DNA of 64,000 nt from Aspidapion aeneum (GCA_963576565.1 OY755038.1:178118438-178182437), one strand, 5' to 3'; positions 11,762-23,453 are shown, counted from the stretch's first letter. The notes: a model not told the origin generated them from the letters alone. Made by a program: numbers and translations.

Positions 11762-12267
11762 CCTTAAGCCACAACAAAAAAAAAAGGTTAAATGCTCTAA
11801 AAATTGGGTAAACGCACTAAAACACAGGTACAATGTTTCGCGGTCGTTCAAAAAACTCAAGACCGACAAAAAACAAGGTTCAAAATCAAAAAATTAATAA
11901 ACAAAACGGTCGTTTTGTCATCAAAAATTATAGGTTAGGTAGGCGTCATATGTCATGGAACATATGATTTCAATGGTGCCAACCGTCGAAAACAATGAAA
12001 TTTTCTTTTTCTATGGTCGAAAACCAACAAAACAAGGCCAACAAAAAAAAACTACAATGAACCAATTTTACCAGTTTCCTATTCAAAGGTGTGATGTTGC
12101 GCGCGCACATACAGCAGCGCACATCAAGGACGCAAAAAACGGTTTCACAAAAAAACTGAAATAAAAACGTGTCTACTGCAAGAAAAACCCACTTGGTAAC
12201 AGGCAAATTCAGACAAACTGCATCCCCAAACTGCTTTTTCAAAAAATTAGGCTACCGAAGGACCAAA
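11762..12267 (-). other. BEL-B 5' untranslated leader with candidate primer binding site
   Basis: The leader runs between the 5' LTR and gag on the minus strand. Directly inside the LTR the minus strand reads TTTGGTCCTTCGGTAGCC. TGG at the third base is where a tRNA-3'-end-complementary primer binding site is expected. I cannot assign the tRNA. Short open frames here look incidental. Confidence 0.55.
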
Positions 12268-12780
12268 TGGGTGGAGTCCCGAAAGAGTGGTCCTTGGTAT
12301 TTTCCCCAAAAAACGAAAAAATACCCTGAAAAACACCCCTTTGGGATTTCTATAAAAAAGGTTAATTTTGTGATGTTTTAAATTAAGTTTCGCCCACGTT
12401 AAGACTTACCAGTTTGTTTTCTGCAGCTTCGCTCGTCTTTATCAGTGATGGTAGGGCCGATCCGGGTTTTCACTCCCGAAAATAGTTTTTAAGGTTTTTT
12501 GTTGCGATGCGTTCTCGGCAAAAGTTTCGACGGAAATGGTTTTCTTTCTCTTTCTGGCGCAGGTCGGCGCTTTCCAAAAAGTCAAAACGTGGTTTTGTCG
12601 CGATTTTAACAAAAGCTGACAAAAGTCATATGACCAAAAAAGGTCCCAAAAAGGTGCTAAAAATCGCTTTTCCCAAAATAGGATTTTACAACCCAGGTGA
12701 TTATTAAAAATCTTAACCCCGCATTTTTAATAAACAAAATCAATTTTAAATTAAAAATAAAAACAAACGGTTTCTAGCCA
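12268..12780 (-). repeat. BEL-B 5' LTR, 513 bp
   Basis: This is the partner of 6914-7426, with the same length and about three substitutions. It is followed outside by the duplicated CACAC at 12781-12785. As the 5' LTR on the minus strand it should carry the promoter. I could not confidently place a TATA box or initiator. Confidence 0.92.
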
Positions 12781-13830
12781 CACACCATGCACAGATTTGG
12801 TTGAAGTTGAGAATATCTGAATAAGTGTTTTGAATAAGGAAATTAGGTCGCAAAGTAAAGTGGCACCAAGAAGCTCCAGTCGCGGAAGACTGACTGTTTT
12901 CACTGGTGCGACCTTAGATTTGGCCATTACAAGAACGGTATGGATTTCTCCGGAAACTGACTCCATTCTGAAATAGACCGTAGTCGCGTAACCTATCATA
13001 GAGGCGTCTGAAAAGCCGTGAAGTTCAATGCTACGTGGTTGATCAATGGAAAGGCGTCTAGGTAAATGAATATTTGAAAGATTTGGAAGTTCGGTTCGAA
13101 ATTGATTCCAAACATTTACGATATGCGGAGGAGGCTGAGAATCCCAGTCCAGCTTCTCCTTCCACAGATCTTGCATGAGATGCTTAGCAAGTAAAGAAAC
13201 GGGAGAACAGAAACCTAAGGGATCAAAAATTTTCATGATTTGAGATAAGATACCTCGCTTGGTGCATGGTTTATCTTCTGGTACGACCAAGTAGGTAAAC
13301 GAATCTGAGATAGGATTCCATTGGAGACCCAATATTTTTAGAAAATTAGGTTCGGATTTGTCGAAACGAATGGACATTTGTGTTTCTGATTCTGAGAATG
13401 AGGAGAGAAGTTCCGGACTGTTGCTCGCCCATTTTTTAACTTCAAACCCTCCTAGGCGCAACAGGGAGATTAACTCCGACTGAAGTTCTTTGGCAGAGGC
13501 CACAGAATCCTGCCCAGTGAGCACGTCGTCGACGTAAATGTTTTTAAGAAGCACCTTGGAAGCATTAGGATACCTTTCAGACTCAAGTTTAGCTAGTTCT
13601 TGTATAGTACGAATAGCTAAGTAAGGTGAGTCCATAAACAACTGTTCTTAAGGAGTAGGTTTGGACAGGATCATCCTCAGAAAATCTCCATAGAATATTT
13701 TGATAACGCGTGTGCTCAGGAATAATTAAAATCTGTCGGAACATTTTTACTATGTCAGTAACAAAGGCTACAGCATGAATTCGAAAATTAAGTAGAATTT
13801 CACGGACATCATTTTGCAGTTTAGGACCTA
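12781..13830 (-). pseudogene. BEL-A pol, 5' part: reverse transcriptase and RNase H start (broken)
   Basis: 13830-13640 encodes the RT fingers/palm (LGPKLQNDVREILLNF, then FVTDIVKMFRQ with the first catalytic Asp). A frameshift near 13640 follows, then 13641-12781 carries SPYLAIRTIQEL, the YVDD box, the connection region (FDPLGFCSPVSLLAKHLMQ) and RNase H (ELHGFSDASMIGYATTVYF). The last bases before the BEL-B LTR hold the start of the same RNase H motif that resumes at 6913, in a different frame from the preceding stretch. At the other end the gene stops abruptly at the BEL-C LTR (13831). Gag, protease and the RT N-terminus of BEL-A are not seen anywhere in the window. Confidence 0.82.
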
Positions 13831-14171
13831 GTACCACACAACGGAAATCAGAAACAAAGCACTCACCAGTTTGCAGCCAATTTCTCCACGTTCCAGGGGC
13901 CCATGTCTTGATCTAATGATGGCACCACGTAGCTGAAGGGCTGAAGTTTCCAGTTCTATGCTTCAGTACACCAAAATCGAGCACTTTCAAGTGTAGAAAT
14001 TTGTAATAGTTGGAGAAAGAAATTAACACGACATTTTCTCGAGGCGGTAGAAAAGGATCTCACTGATTCTTGGTGCGCATGTCCAATGCGCGGAAAATGT
14101 ACTCTGTCCGTCATCCAATTGTGTGGTTTTAAAATTTTAAAAACAACCGCGAAATTTAGCGGGAGCTAACA
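13831..14171 (-). repeat. BEL-C 3' LTR, outer end short by 5 bp
   Basis: It matches 20151-20492 with about four substitutions and one single-base indel (roughly 98.5 percent). The full LTR should start TGTTGGTACC, as at 20146, and end AGCTAACA. Here the first five bases (TGTTG) are absent and BEL-A sequence joins directly at GTACC. No target duplication links this edge to the flank beyond 20492. Confidence 0.85.
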
Positions 14172-14403
14172 TAACTGCCCTCCAAAACACACAATTTTAG
14201 AATATCAACCGGACAGATATAGATGTAAGAAAAAATGATCGACAGATAAATATAAATGAATGGAAAACAGATAAGTATCGTAAGTTCATTTAGAGATAAC
14301 GAAAACCCGAAAAAGGCAAGACAAACAAACAAAAAATTTAAAAAAAAATAAAGAAAAACCTATTGTAATACCCGGTAATAGGTAGAAAAAATTAAAATTA
14401 CTT
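14172..14403 (-). other. BEL-C 3' untranslated region with polypurine tract
   Basis: This lies between the pol stop and the 3' LTR. On the minus strand the bases next to the LTR include TTTTGGAGGGCAG, a candidate polypurine tract. The rest is AT-rich. Confidence 0.55.
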
Positions 14404-17400
14404 TTAATTCGGCAAGAGGCACAGTTTTACAACTGGCCGCTTGTAAACACCGGTAGCCGTTCGTACCATCGCTACACGCATCTGACCGTCTCCGCCGGGA
14501 TGCAATTCGAGAACCCGACCGACTGGCCATTTCAAAGGTGATTGGATGTGATCACTCGTTATGATAACCAAATCATTTAATTTGATATTTAAGGACGAAT
14601 CAGCCCACTTGTGTCGCTGTTGTAGCGTATGCAAATACTCTACAGAATACCGTTTCCAAAAATCATTATGTAGTTTTTGGATTAGTTGCCATCTCGAGAG
14701 CCGATTTAGGGGAACCTCGGACAAATCTGACTCCGGAATTTCTGAATTAAGGGGTTCAAGGGTCAAAAAATGCCCAGGGGTAAGAGGTTGAAGATCGTGT
14801 GGGTCTGAAGAGGCAGGAGATAAAGGGCGACTATCAAGTACGGCTTCTATGCGACATGTAAGGGTGGGCATTTCCATGATGGACAACTTCTGGTCGCCGA
14901 CTACTCGAACAAAGTGAGTTTTAAAACTTTTGACGCCAGCTTCTGCCAGGCCATTGAAATGTGGACTGAGAGGAGGTCCCAGATGCCAACGAATAGAAAG
15001 TCTGGTGGACGCACTTCTTGCGTAATCAAATAATTGGTTACGAAACCCTATAAAATTACTGCCCTGATCTGACCAGCATAGCGTCACGCTTCCACGTCTG
15101 GAAATGAATCGATGGAATGCACATACAAACCCTTCGGTGGACAGTTCCATGGTTAATTCCAAATTCACGCAATGTGTGGCCGTACAGACAAACACACAGA
15201 CATACGATTTGAAAGCTTTACAACCACGGTAACGATGAGGAATCACAAAGAAAGGTCCACAAAAGTCGATAGCTACACTCGAAAAAGGTTTAAGTTGATT
15301 GATTCGATGAGCGGGAAGAGAAATCATTATGGGCGGTCTATAGGGTTTAGGGTTGATTCTAAAACATTGCAAGCACTTGGATATGGTTCTTTGAATTGCC
15401 CGTCTGGCAGATAATATCCAAAATTGCTGTAAAAGCAGATTATGTAATGTTTTTAACCCAGGATGAAGGCATTGTCTATGAGTGGACTCGATAAGAAGAG
15501 TAGTTAAACGATGGTTACTCGAAAGTAAGACGGGGTGTTTTGCAGAATAAGACAAAAGGTCAGATTTTTGTAATCTGCCACCGACTCTAATGATATTATT
15601 TTCATCAAGAAAAGGTGAAAGTTTTCGAAAAGGTTTCGGTATTGGTTTATCCTTAGATAACGCGGAAAAAAGCTCAGAGAAACAAGAACCTTGAACGCGT
15701 TTGATAAGAAGGTATAACGCACTTTACATCTCACCGGTGGTAGGAAAAACAATATTTTCAAAAATAATTTTTTGGTCCGGTGGATTAGTGGGTTTTTGAT
15801 AGGAATGGTTTTGAAAAAGGTTAACTATTCGAAGGACATAACAAATGATACGTTGAATTTTTGATATAGATGAATATTTGATAAGAAGCTGATCTAAGAA
15901 GTTAACGTCAATTATCGCATTGCAACAGACCTTTGGCTTTTCCTCCAGATTAATATCTCCGAAATCAATCGGCATTTTTGATTTATGAAAATCGGGCCAT
16001 TCGTTTTCGGGAGACCACAAAAACGACGGTGCGTTCCACCACATGTCATGTGAAATGAGCTGTGAAAAGGTGGCTCCTCGTGACGCAATATCGGCTGCAT
16101 TTAAAGCAGAAGGGATGTAGCGCCATGAGTTTGAGGGAATGATTTCTTGGATTCTACTGACTCGATTTCCAGCAAAGGTTTGCCAGCGATTAGGAGGGGA
16201 TGAAAGCCAGTGCAATACGACTTGCGAATCGCAGAAAGTAACGATATTTGTAAAAGTTATTTTTCCTTCATAGCTAGATAAGACGAAATCAATTAATTCG
16301 CTTAAAAGAAATGCGCCTAGGAGTTCTAGCCTAGCCAAAGTTTGTGACTTTATAGGCGCGACCCTAGATTTTGCAGATATGAGAGAAGCAGATATATTGT
16401 TTTCCTCTTCTACACTAAAATATACGACGCCTGCGTAGCCTCGAATTGAAGCGTCACAGAAGCCGATGATTTGACAGGTATTGGTTTTTGACAGTTTGAT
16501 TTGTCGGGGTAATTGAAAATTGGAAAGAAGCGGGAATTCAGAACGAAGTTTGTTCCAAGAGTCGATGATAGAAGAATCTGGTTCTTCGTCCCAGCCTATT
16601 TTTGATGTCCACAACTGTTGCAAAATAAATTTTGCTTGTAGCAACAAGGGACAAAGAAAACCTAAGGGATCGAAGATTGTTCCTATGATAGATAAAATAG
16701 AACGTTTAGTTGGGGATTTGTCCTTCATTCGGCATTGATAAGAAAAAATGTCGTTTTTTGGATGCCATTGAAGGCCTAAAACTTTGATAAAGTGTGGTTC
16801 ATCCTTGTCAAAAGAGAGAGGCATTTGACGATCGGATTCTGGCAATGTTGCCAATAACTCAGGACAATTGCTTGCCCATTTTTTAAGTTCAAATCCTCTC
16901 GACTTCAACAAATCATAGAGTTCCGTTTGAAAGGAAAGAGCTTCAGAAAGCGAAGGGCTAGTTCCCAAGATATCGTCGATGTAAATTGACGTTTTTAGAA
17001 CAGTACTAGCCATAGGAAAACGTTCCTTTTCTCTCTCTGCCAGCTCATTTAATGTACGCATGGCTAGAAAGGGTGAGCATGTCATGCCAAAAGTGACAGT
17101 AGAAAGTTCCCACACTGAAAGTGGGTCCTGTGGAGAAAACCTCCACAATATCCTTTGATAAGGATGGTGATAAGGATTGATAAGGACTTGACGGAACATC
17201 TGTTTGATATCAGCAATGTAGGCAGTAGGATTAAGACGAAACGTAAGGAGTAAAGAAGCAATATGCTTTTGAAGTTTCGGTCCAGATAACAACGTGTCAT
17301 TGAGACTAATATTTTTTGGGGTGACTGCCGAACAATCCCAGACTACCCTTAATTTTGTACTTAAGCTTTCCGGCTTTAGTACGCAATGATGTGCCAAAAA

Positions 17401-17515
17401 ACATGATACGTCGACTTTTGGTTGACTAGATAAAACTAGACTCATGTGATTAGAATCGATATAGTCTTGCATGAAACTAGAATAGGCAGTGTACAGATCA
17501 GGATTTTTAAGTAAT
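14404..17515 (-). pseudogene. BEL-C pol: RT, RNase H, integrase, C-terminal domain (one stop, one frameshift)
   Basis: The 17472-15724 stretch holds RT (GPKLQKHIASLL; AYIADIKQMFRQ with a catalytic Asp near residue 88; YIDD near residues 164-167), the Pao/A17-type connection region (FDPLGFLCPLLLQAKFILQ) and RNase H (GFCDASIRGYAGVVYF; FCDSQVVLHWL; IPSALNAADIASRG). An in-frame TAA at 15723-15725 ends it. The same frame then continues to 14404 through the integrase zinc-binding region, catalytic core (VAIDFCGPFF; WSDQGSNFIGF; PHFNGLAEAGVKSFK) and the C-terminal region ending KRPVVKLCLLPN. The join to gag-protease near 17515 needs a frameshift. This is the most complete pol of the three BEL copies. 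Confidence 0.88.
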
Positions 17516-19492
17516 TTTCTAGAAGTAAAAATCTACGATAAGCTTGCGGATAAGTATTTCCTAGGTCAGGGTTTATTTTATCTTTAAACGGAAGATCTAC
17601 CATGAATCTACCGCTCGGTTGTCGTACGACACTCGCAGTAAATATTGATTCCGCTTGTTTTTCCTCCTTTGATAAGATTTGTTTTTTAGGCAAATGTTCG
17701 ATTTCCCAAAACCTAGGGATAATGACCTCTAAAGTAGGTGAATGACTCGTTAAAAAACAACTGGTTCGTTCCGTAAGATTACCTACTTCGTCAACTTTTC
17801 CCATGACGACCCAGCCAAAGATGGTTTCAAGGGCTGAAGGTTGCCCTATTTGTCTAAGAACCCTGCCCTCCTTGAATATCTGTGCGAATAGCTCGCAACC
17901 AATAACTAGGTCCACAGGTCTAGATTTGAAATAAGATGGGTCGGCAAGTTTAAGGTTTTCCAAGTGTTTCCACTGATTATCGTTTAAAGTGAATGTAGGC
18001 ATATTGTAACATAGTTGTGGAACAACAATTGCTTCGAAATTAAGTAAAGGAGTGACCTGTCCTTGTGGCTTAATGTGACATTGAACGAGCCCTTTGGAAG
18101 TAAGAGAAGACATTTGATTTAATCCGAATATTTCAGTGGTGTAATTTGGCCTAGGAAGATTAAGACGCTGAATACACTTTTTACTGATGAATCCTGTCTG
18201 TGATCCAGAATCAAGCAGTGCCCTTACAGGTTGAAAATTTCCGCAACCGTCCATAACATCTATTATGGCGGTGCATAAAAGAAAGGTACCTGAAGGTCCT
18301 GAGGTATTTAATGACACATGAAGATTATTGACAGGTGGTGTGTGAATGACAGGACTAGTATCTTGGCTTCCAGACTCTTTATTAGTTTCTAAGATATGAG
18401 TTAAGGTGTGGTGCCTTTTACTATTGCAAGTCCTGCATGAATATTTTGATTTGCACGTATCTACCCCATGCGAGGGATGAAAAAACGCTAGACATAATTT
18501 TTTCTGCTTGACGAAAGATAGGCGATCGATAGGTGAGAGATCAAGAAATGTTTGACATTTCGAAAGCACGTGACCTTGATTACACCGGAAACATTTTATT
18601 CCCGTACTTGAATTAGTTGAGGTGCCAGCCAGTCCTATAAAAGGCGAATTGGATGATTTAAAGGTAGGCTTTTGCCCAAACTGATTTGGCATAGAATTTG
18701 ATTTTTGATAGGTAGGCTTTTGCCCAAACTGATTTTGCATAGAATTTGATTTTTGAGTGCTGTTGATTGAGGAAGTGATTCCAAAACTTTACATCTTTTT
18801 TCTAGAAATTGAAAAAGTGACTGATAAGTAGGAATTTCGGTATTAGTATTGGCGTGACTCATTTCGAAATTTGAACGCGTCGGCATATCCAATTTTTCTA
18901 ACAGAATGAAAAAAATAATAAAGTCCCAACTGTCAACGTCAAAGCTAAGTGATTTTAAAATTTCTAGGGATTCTGAAAAGGTGTCAATTAAATTACGCAA
19001 TTCTTTAGCTGACTCGTTTTTTAATGTAGAGTTCATAATTGTGCTCAAAGCATCATTTGCGAGGTCTCGCTTGTTTTGATATCTATTGACTAATTTGTCG
19101 TAAGCAATTTTATAATTTTGATCAGATAAGCTAATCCCTGATATCAATTTTAAAGGCTCATCCTCGAGATATGAAAGTAAATATTGAAGTTTTCGGACGT
19201 TACTTAGACTTTGATTTTGATCTATAATGTTATTAAAAAGATCGAAAGAGCTTGGCCATAATTTTTTATCACCTCGAAATATGGGAATACCTAACTCTTT
19301 GAGTTTTGGAGTTTCGTTTTGTCGAACATATGATCCCGAAAAGGATGGGGCCTCAACCGGAATTATTTCAGAGTAAACCCCTTTACACGCATAAAAATAT
19401 TTACGAGCTTCTGAAAGGATCGCATCCTGCTTTTTAAACTCCTCGTCGTCCGAGTCGTCTATCAACATAATGACATCATTATGTGCCAGCAT
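17516..19492 (-). pseudogene. BEL-C gag-protease, frameshifted
   Basis: Start at 19492 (MLAHNDVIML; a second Met, MLIDDSDDEE, follows at residue 9). The first 235 or so residues are gag, with a DUF1759 signature (GIPIFRGDKKLWPSSFDLFNN). The frame shifts near 18750, inside two short tandem repeats encoding NQFGQKPT. The second frame carries a zinc knuckle (CFRCNQGHVLSKC), further Cys/His pairs, a retropepsin-like DUF1758 motif with DSG (ALLDSGSQTGFIS), and the linker to RT. Gag would form the particle and protease would process the polyprotein. The two frameshifts make this copy non-functional unless frameshifting is used, which I think unlikely at repeat slippage. Confidence 0.82.
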
Positions 19493-20145
19493 GCATTTAT
19501 CGAAGGTTTCTCGTTTCTCGCTTTTGCGTCCGTTGCCGCGGTTTGTGAAAACACATTACACTCGATGATCGCAGATAAAAAACCCTTGTGTTTTGGCACG
19601 GCTTTTTTGATAGACATGATTTTTACCTTTGAAATGACGAAATTGTCGGTAAATATACAATTAACGCTAAATTAATGCTTCTGAAATAGAAAAATGACGA
19701 ATTGTCGAAAATATGCACTAATTCGTCGCAATTGATGAAAAATGTTTTAATATCGAAATGGTATGGAACAAATCTAATCACAGAAATCGTGCTTGTTTGT
19801 TTTGATTGCTTCTCGATTTTTGTTTACTGAAATGACCACGCGGTAGACCCTGCGTTACCATAGCAGCGGACCGAAAACAGGTGAACTGCGCCGAAACCGA
19901 AGGTCGAACGATTGGCAAATTCAAGGCCGTGTGGTCGTTGTGTGAAAATGTGAAATGGCCGACTTATTAATACCGTCGTATGGAGTAAATTTAAATAATT
20001 CGGGTCGAAGGAACACTTTATGTTTGCCCGCAGTTAGAAAAACGATAACTGCAGTGGACTGTATATATTTTATTAAATGAAAGCGCGAACAAACATAAAT
20101 ATATTGATACGAAATCACGAAATAATCAAAGGTCCATAGGTTAAT
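19493..20145 (-). other. BEL-C 5' untranslated leader
   Basis: This lies between the 5' LTR and gag. The minus strand just inside the LTR reads ATTAACCTATGGACCTTTG, a possible primer binding site around TGGACC, with the tRNA unassigned. 20022-20140 is the block repeated at 4408-4527. Confidence 0.55.
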
Positions 20146-20492
20146 TGTTGGTACCACACAACGGAAATCAGAAACAAAGCACTCACCAGTTTGCAGCCAA
20201 TTTCTCCACGTTCCAAGGGGCCCCTGTCTTGATCTAATGATGGCACCACGTAGCTGAAGGGCTGAAGTTTCCAGTTCTATGCTTCACTACACCAAAATCG
20301 AGCACTTTCAAGTGTAGAAATTTGTAATAGTTGGAGGAAGAAATTAACACGCCATTTTCTCGAGGCGGTAGAAAAGGATCTCACTGATTCTTGGTGCGCA
20401 TGTCCAATGCGCGGAAAATGTACTCTGTCCGTCATCCAATTGTGTGGTTTTAAAATTTTAAAAACAACCGCGAAATTTAGCGGGAGCTAACA
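20146..20492 (-). repeat. BEL-C 5' LTR, 347 bp
   Basis: TGTTGGTACC at 20146 and AGCTAACA ending at 20492 give matching TGTT...AACA termini in both orientations. It pairs with 13831-14171. Its outer edge is followed by TA and the palindromic element at 20495, so the original flank is displaced to 22527 onward. Confidence 0.85.
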
Positions 20493-21880
20493 TAGGTTAC
20501 ATAAAAATGGTTCCAAAAACTAATTGCACATTTTGAATATGGACTCTTTCCTGATTTCAGAGCGATATTCGTATAAATCCTAGCTGATCCTCTTCTCGAA
20601 ATTTTATCAATTGTTTGCAATTTTTTAAGTTAGTCTAGGCGCTGGCTCCTGTCACGTGACCTAATATGTGTGCTCAGTTCGACTGCGGGGCATTGTTAAC
20701 CACCCATACGTGTATAAAAAAAGTTTGGTCGCGTGGTCGAACTCATGGTCCTTTGGCCGCCATCTTTGAAAATTGCCGCCAAATTGATAGATTTTTTTGT
20801 TTAAGCGTATCTCCCTAGCCAGTCATCCGATTTTATCTTTTTAAGGCTTGTTATACTCCCTTTTTAAAGGCAAATAAAATTTGGTATTACACATTTTTTA
20901 ATAAATCAAGTAGTTTTTGAGATATACCAAGGTTATTAGTATTTCCGCTCGCAAAAGAATTAACATGATACCAATGCTCATTTTATTGTAGCTACAATAT
21001 TATTGACATTTGTTTTTTTTGTTACATAAACTTTTCACAGAAGAGGATAATGACTTTACGTTTTTAAAGTTCGATGGATGTTACCCCTAAAGACTGCCTT
21101 AAAGGGTTGTTTCTAAAACTATTCACAAGATTATACAAAAAGTTTGCAGCGAAACGATGTATCCTAGCAAAAAACGTTAAGAACAATTTTTTATACTAGT
21201 ACTTTTAATTCCGCTTCTGCCGATCATTGTCATATCTTTTACAATTTTTAGGAAAAAATCTAGGATGCTAAGTGATACATCAAAAGAAGCGAAATTAAAA
21301 GTACTATAATAAGTTAATTTCATCGTTTTTCGCTAGGATGCATCGTTTTGCTGCAAATTCACTTTTTCTATAATATTGTGAACAATTTCAGAATGAATGA
21401 GCCACGCTCTTTAAGGCAGTCTTTAGGGGTACCATCCAACAAACTTTAAAAAGGTTTCTGTGAAAGGTTAAAAGCCTTCTATGTAACAAAAAACCAACCA
21501 ATAAATGTCAATAATATTGTAGCTACAATAAAATGAGCATGGGTTATATTTTAACTCTTTTGCGAGCGGAAATACTAATAATCTATATATCTCAAAAACT
21601 ATGTAATTTATCAAATGTGTTATAACAAAATTTGTTTGCCTATCGAAGAGGAGTAAAACAAGCTTTAAAAAAATTAAAATAGGACCATTGGGTAGGAAGA
21701 TAAGCTGAAACAAAAAAAATTTTTAATTTGGCGGCCATTTTTAAAGACGGCGGCCAAACGACCATAAGTTCGACCACGTGACCAAATTTTTTCTATACTA
21801 CTATGGGTGCTTAACAAAGCCTCGCTGTCAAACTGAGCGCACATATTAGATCACACGTGACAGGAGCCAGCGTCTAGACT

Positions 21881-22381
21881 CAGCGGCGTAGCGTGGGGGG
21901 GAGGGCGCGGGGGAGGGCGCGGGGGAGACGTCGCCCTCCCCGCCCTGAGGGTAGTGGCGCCCCATAAGTGGCCGAAGCGCCCTCAGCTTTATTAAGTCGG
22001 GCCGGTAACGCAATTGAGTGGGTGCCAAAGGAAACTAACGACATGAAGACCTTTTTTTTTTTTTGGTCGCAAGATTCGTGAGAGGCGCCCTTGTGACTTA
22101 TCGGCCGCCCCCTCACACATGATGACCTTTTCTTTTTTTTTTCTTTTTTTTTTGTACGCAAGATTTGTGAGAGGCGCCCTTTTGACCTTTTTGTTTTTTT
22201 TGTCACAAGATTTTTCATCAGTTTTCAGAGGCGCCCTTTTTAGCTGTCGCCCCCCCCCCCCCCCCCCGAACCGAACCGAACCGAACCGAACCGAACCGAA
22301 CCGAACCGAACCGAACCGAACCGAACCGAACAGAATCCCCCCCCTCCCCCCCGCCCTTTCGGGCACGCTACGCCGCCGCTG
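21881..22381. mobile_element. hAT-like non-autonomous element, 501 bp, 8-bp TSD
   Basis: The left terminus is CAGCGGCGTAGCGTG and the minus strand of the right end reads CAGCGGCGGCGTAGCGTG. Both are flanked by TCTAGACT (21873-21880 and 22382-22389). An 8-bp duplication with CAG-starting termini is typical of hAT. No transposase is encoded. The interior holds G- and C-runs, repeated GAGGCGCCC blocks beside T-runs, and 13 copies of CCGAA at 22266-22330. Confidence 0.82.
22266..22330. repeat. (CCGAA)13 tract inside the hAT-like element
   Basis: Thirteen head-to-tail CCGAA units follow a C-run. This is the complement of the GGTTC unit at 40351-42580. It shows that the pentamer also travels inside a mobile element. 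Confidence 0.95.
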
Positions 22382-22705
22382 TCTAGACTAACTCGAAAAA
22401 AGGAAAAAAATTGATAAAATTTCGACAAAAGGATCAGCTAGGATTTATATAAATATGACTCTGAAGTCAGGAAAGAGTCTATATTCAAAATGTGCAATTA
22501 GCTTTTGGAACCATTTTTATGTAACCTATACTTCATTTAAGCACACTGTGCAGATATAATAGAAACATTTTTTATAGAAATATCTTTGTTAATAAAAACT
22601 GTTTCTCGTATAAGCCCTCTCTTTATCTTTAATCGAAGACAAGAAAATGTCCTCAAAAAACGTCACACTTTTTTATAAACCTTACAATAAGTAGCTTTAA
22701 AAATT

Positions 22706-23453
22706 AAATGGATCCATGACGGATCCGATACCTTCTTAGCTAGCCTATTAGCACACTTTAAGCGAAGCCAAGATATTATAATAGCCTTGAAAAAGTTGAC
22801 GGTAGAAAAATCTATTGAAAAATGCATAGAGAAACTTCAGGATGCAGTCACCCAAATTCACAGTTGGACCACAAAGTGGCGAATAAAATTAAATGAAACC
22901 AAATCAATTCATGTTGATTTTACAAACAAAAATATAAATCACATACAAATAACAATTAACAACATTCCAGTACCATATTCGAATCAGGCAAAATATCTAG
23001 GTATGACACTTGATACCAAATTGCGCTGGAAAGCACATGTTAAGAAAAAAAAAGAAGAACTTGAGATAAGGTATAGAAAAATGAACTGGCTAATTGGAAG
23101 GAAGTCCAATTTAACAATTCATAATAAGTTACTGCTTTATAGACAAATACGGAAACCAGTATGGACATATGGTATTCAACTATGGGGTTGTGCTAAAGAG
23201 AGTAACATTCTAGTTGTACAGAGATTTCAAAATAAAGTATTAAGAAACATTGTGAATGCACCTTGGTACGTTCGAAATAGTGACCTTCATCGAGATCTAA
23301 AAATCGAAACTGTAGCAGAGACTATAAAAAAGTACGCAAAAAGCCATGAAGATAGACTCCATCGGCATGTGAATGTGGAAGCAATTCAGCTTCTAGACAA
23401 TACTATGCTAGTTCGACGACTAAAAAGAGTGAAGCCGTTTGAGCTAGTAAACT
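22706..23453 (+). pseudogene. Jockey-like LINE, RT C-terminal part, 5'-truncated
   Basis: The frame is open from about 22706 and clear from 22787 to the TAA at 23453. It encodes the segment after the RT catalytic box: IHSWTTKWRIKLNETKS, then YLGMTLDTKLRWKAHV, then WTYGIQLWGCA, QRFQNKVLRNIVNAPWYVRN and DLKIETV. This order is typical of Jockey-clade ORF2 proteins, which copy their own RNA into DNA at the target. The region that should hold the YADD box (about 22706-22735) is degraded. Endonuclease and the RT N-terminus are absent, as expected from 5' truncation during target-primed reverse transcription. Confidence 0.8.

Larger units (their letters stand above)
20495..22526. mobile_element. Long palindromic (foldback) element, TA duplication
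   Basis: The left end GGTTACATAAAAATGGTTCC is matched by the reverse complement of the right end. Symmetry continues inward through the GTCACGTG, GGTCGCGTGG/GGTCACGTGG and GGCCGCC blocks to a centre near 21240. The whole element is an inverted repeat with arms of about 750 bp once the 509-bp hAT insertion is removed. TA flanks both ends (20493-20494 and 22527-22528), suggesting Tc1/mariner-type movement of a non-autonomous element. Short open frames in it are incidental. Confidence 0.75.

Noticed and set aside
6914..12780. Reading the 513-bp repeats as a MITE that inserted twice
   Set aside because: They have TG...CA ends, equal length, a polypurine tract and a candidate primer site just inside, and one shared 5-bp duplication outside, so they are the LTRs of one element.
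17221..17250. GACGAAACG as a hammerhead 3' core on the plus strand
   Set aside because: No CTGANGA strand or complementary helices nearby; it lies in pol coding sequence on the other strand.
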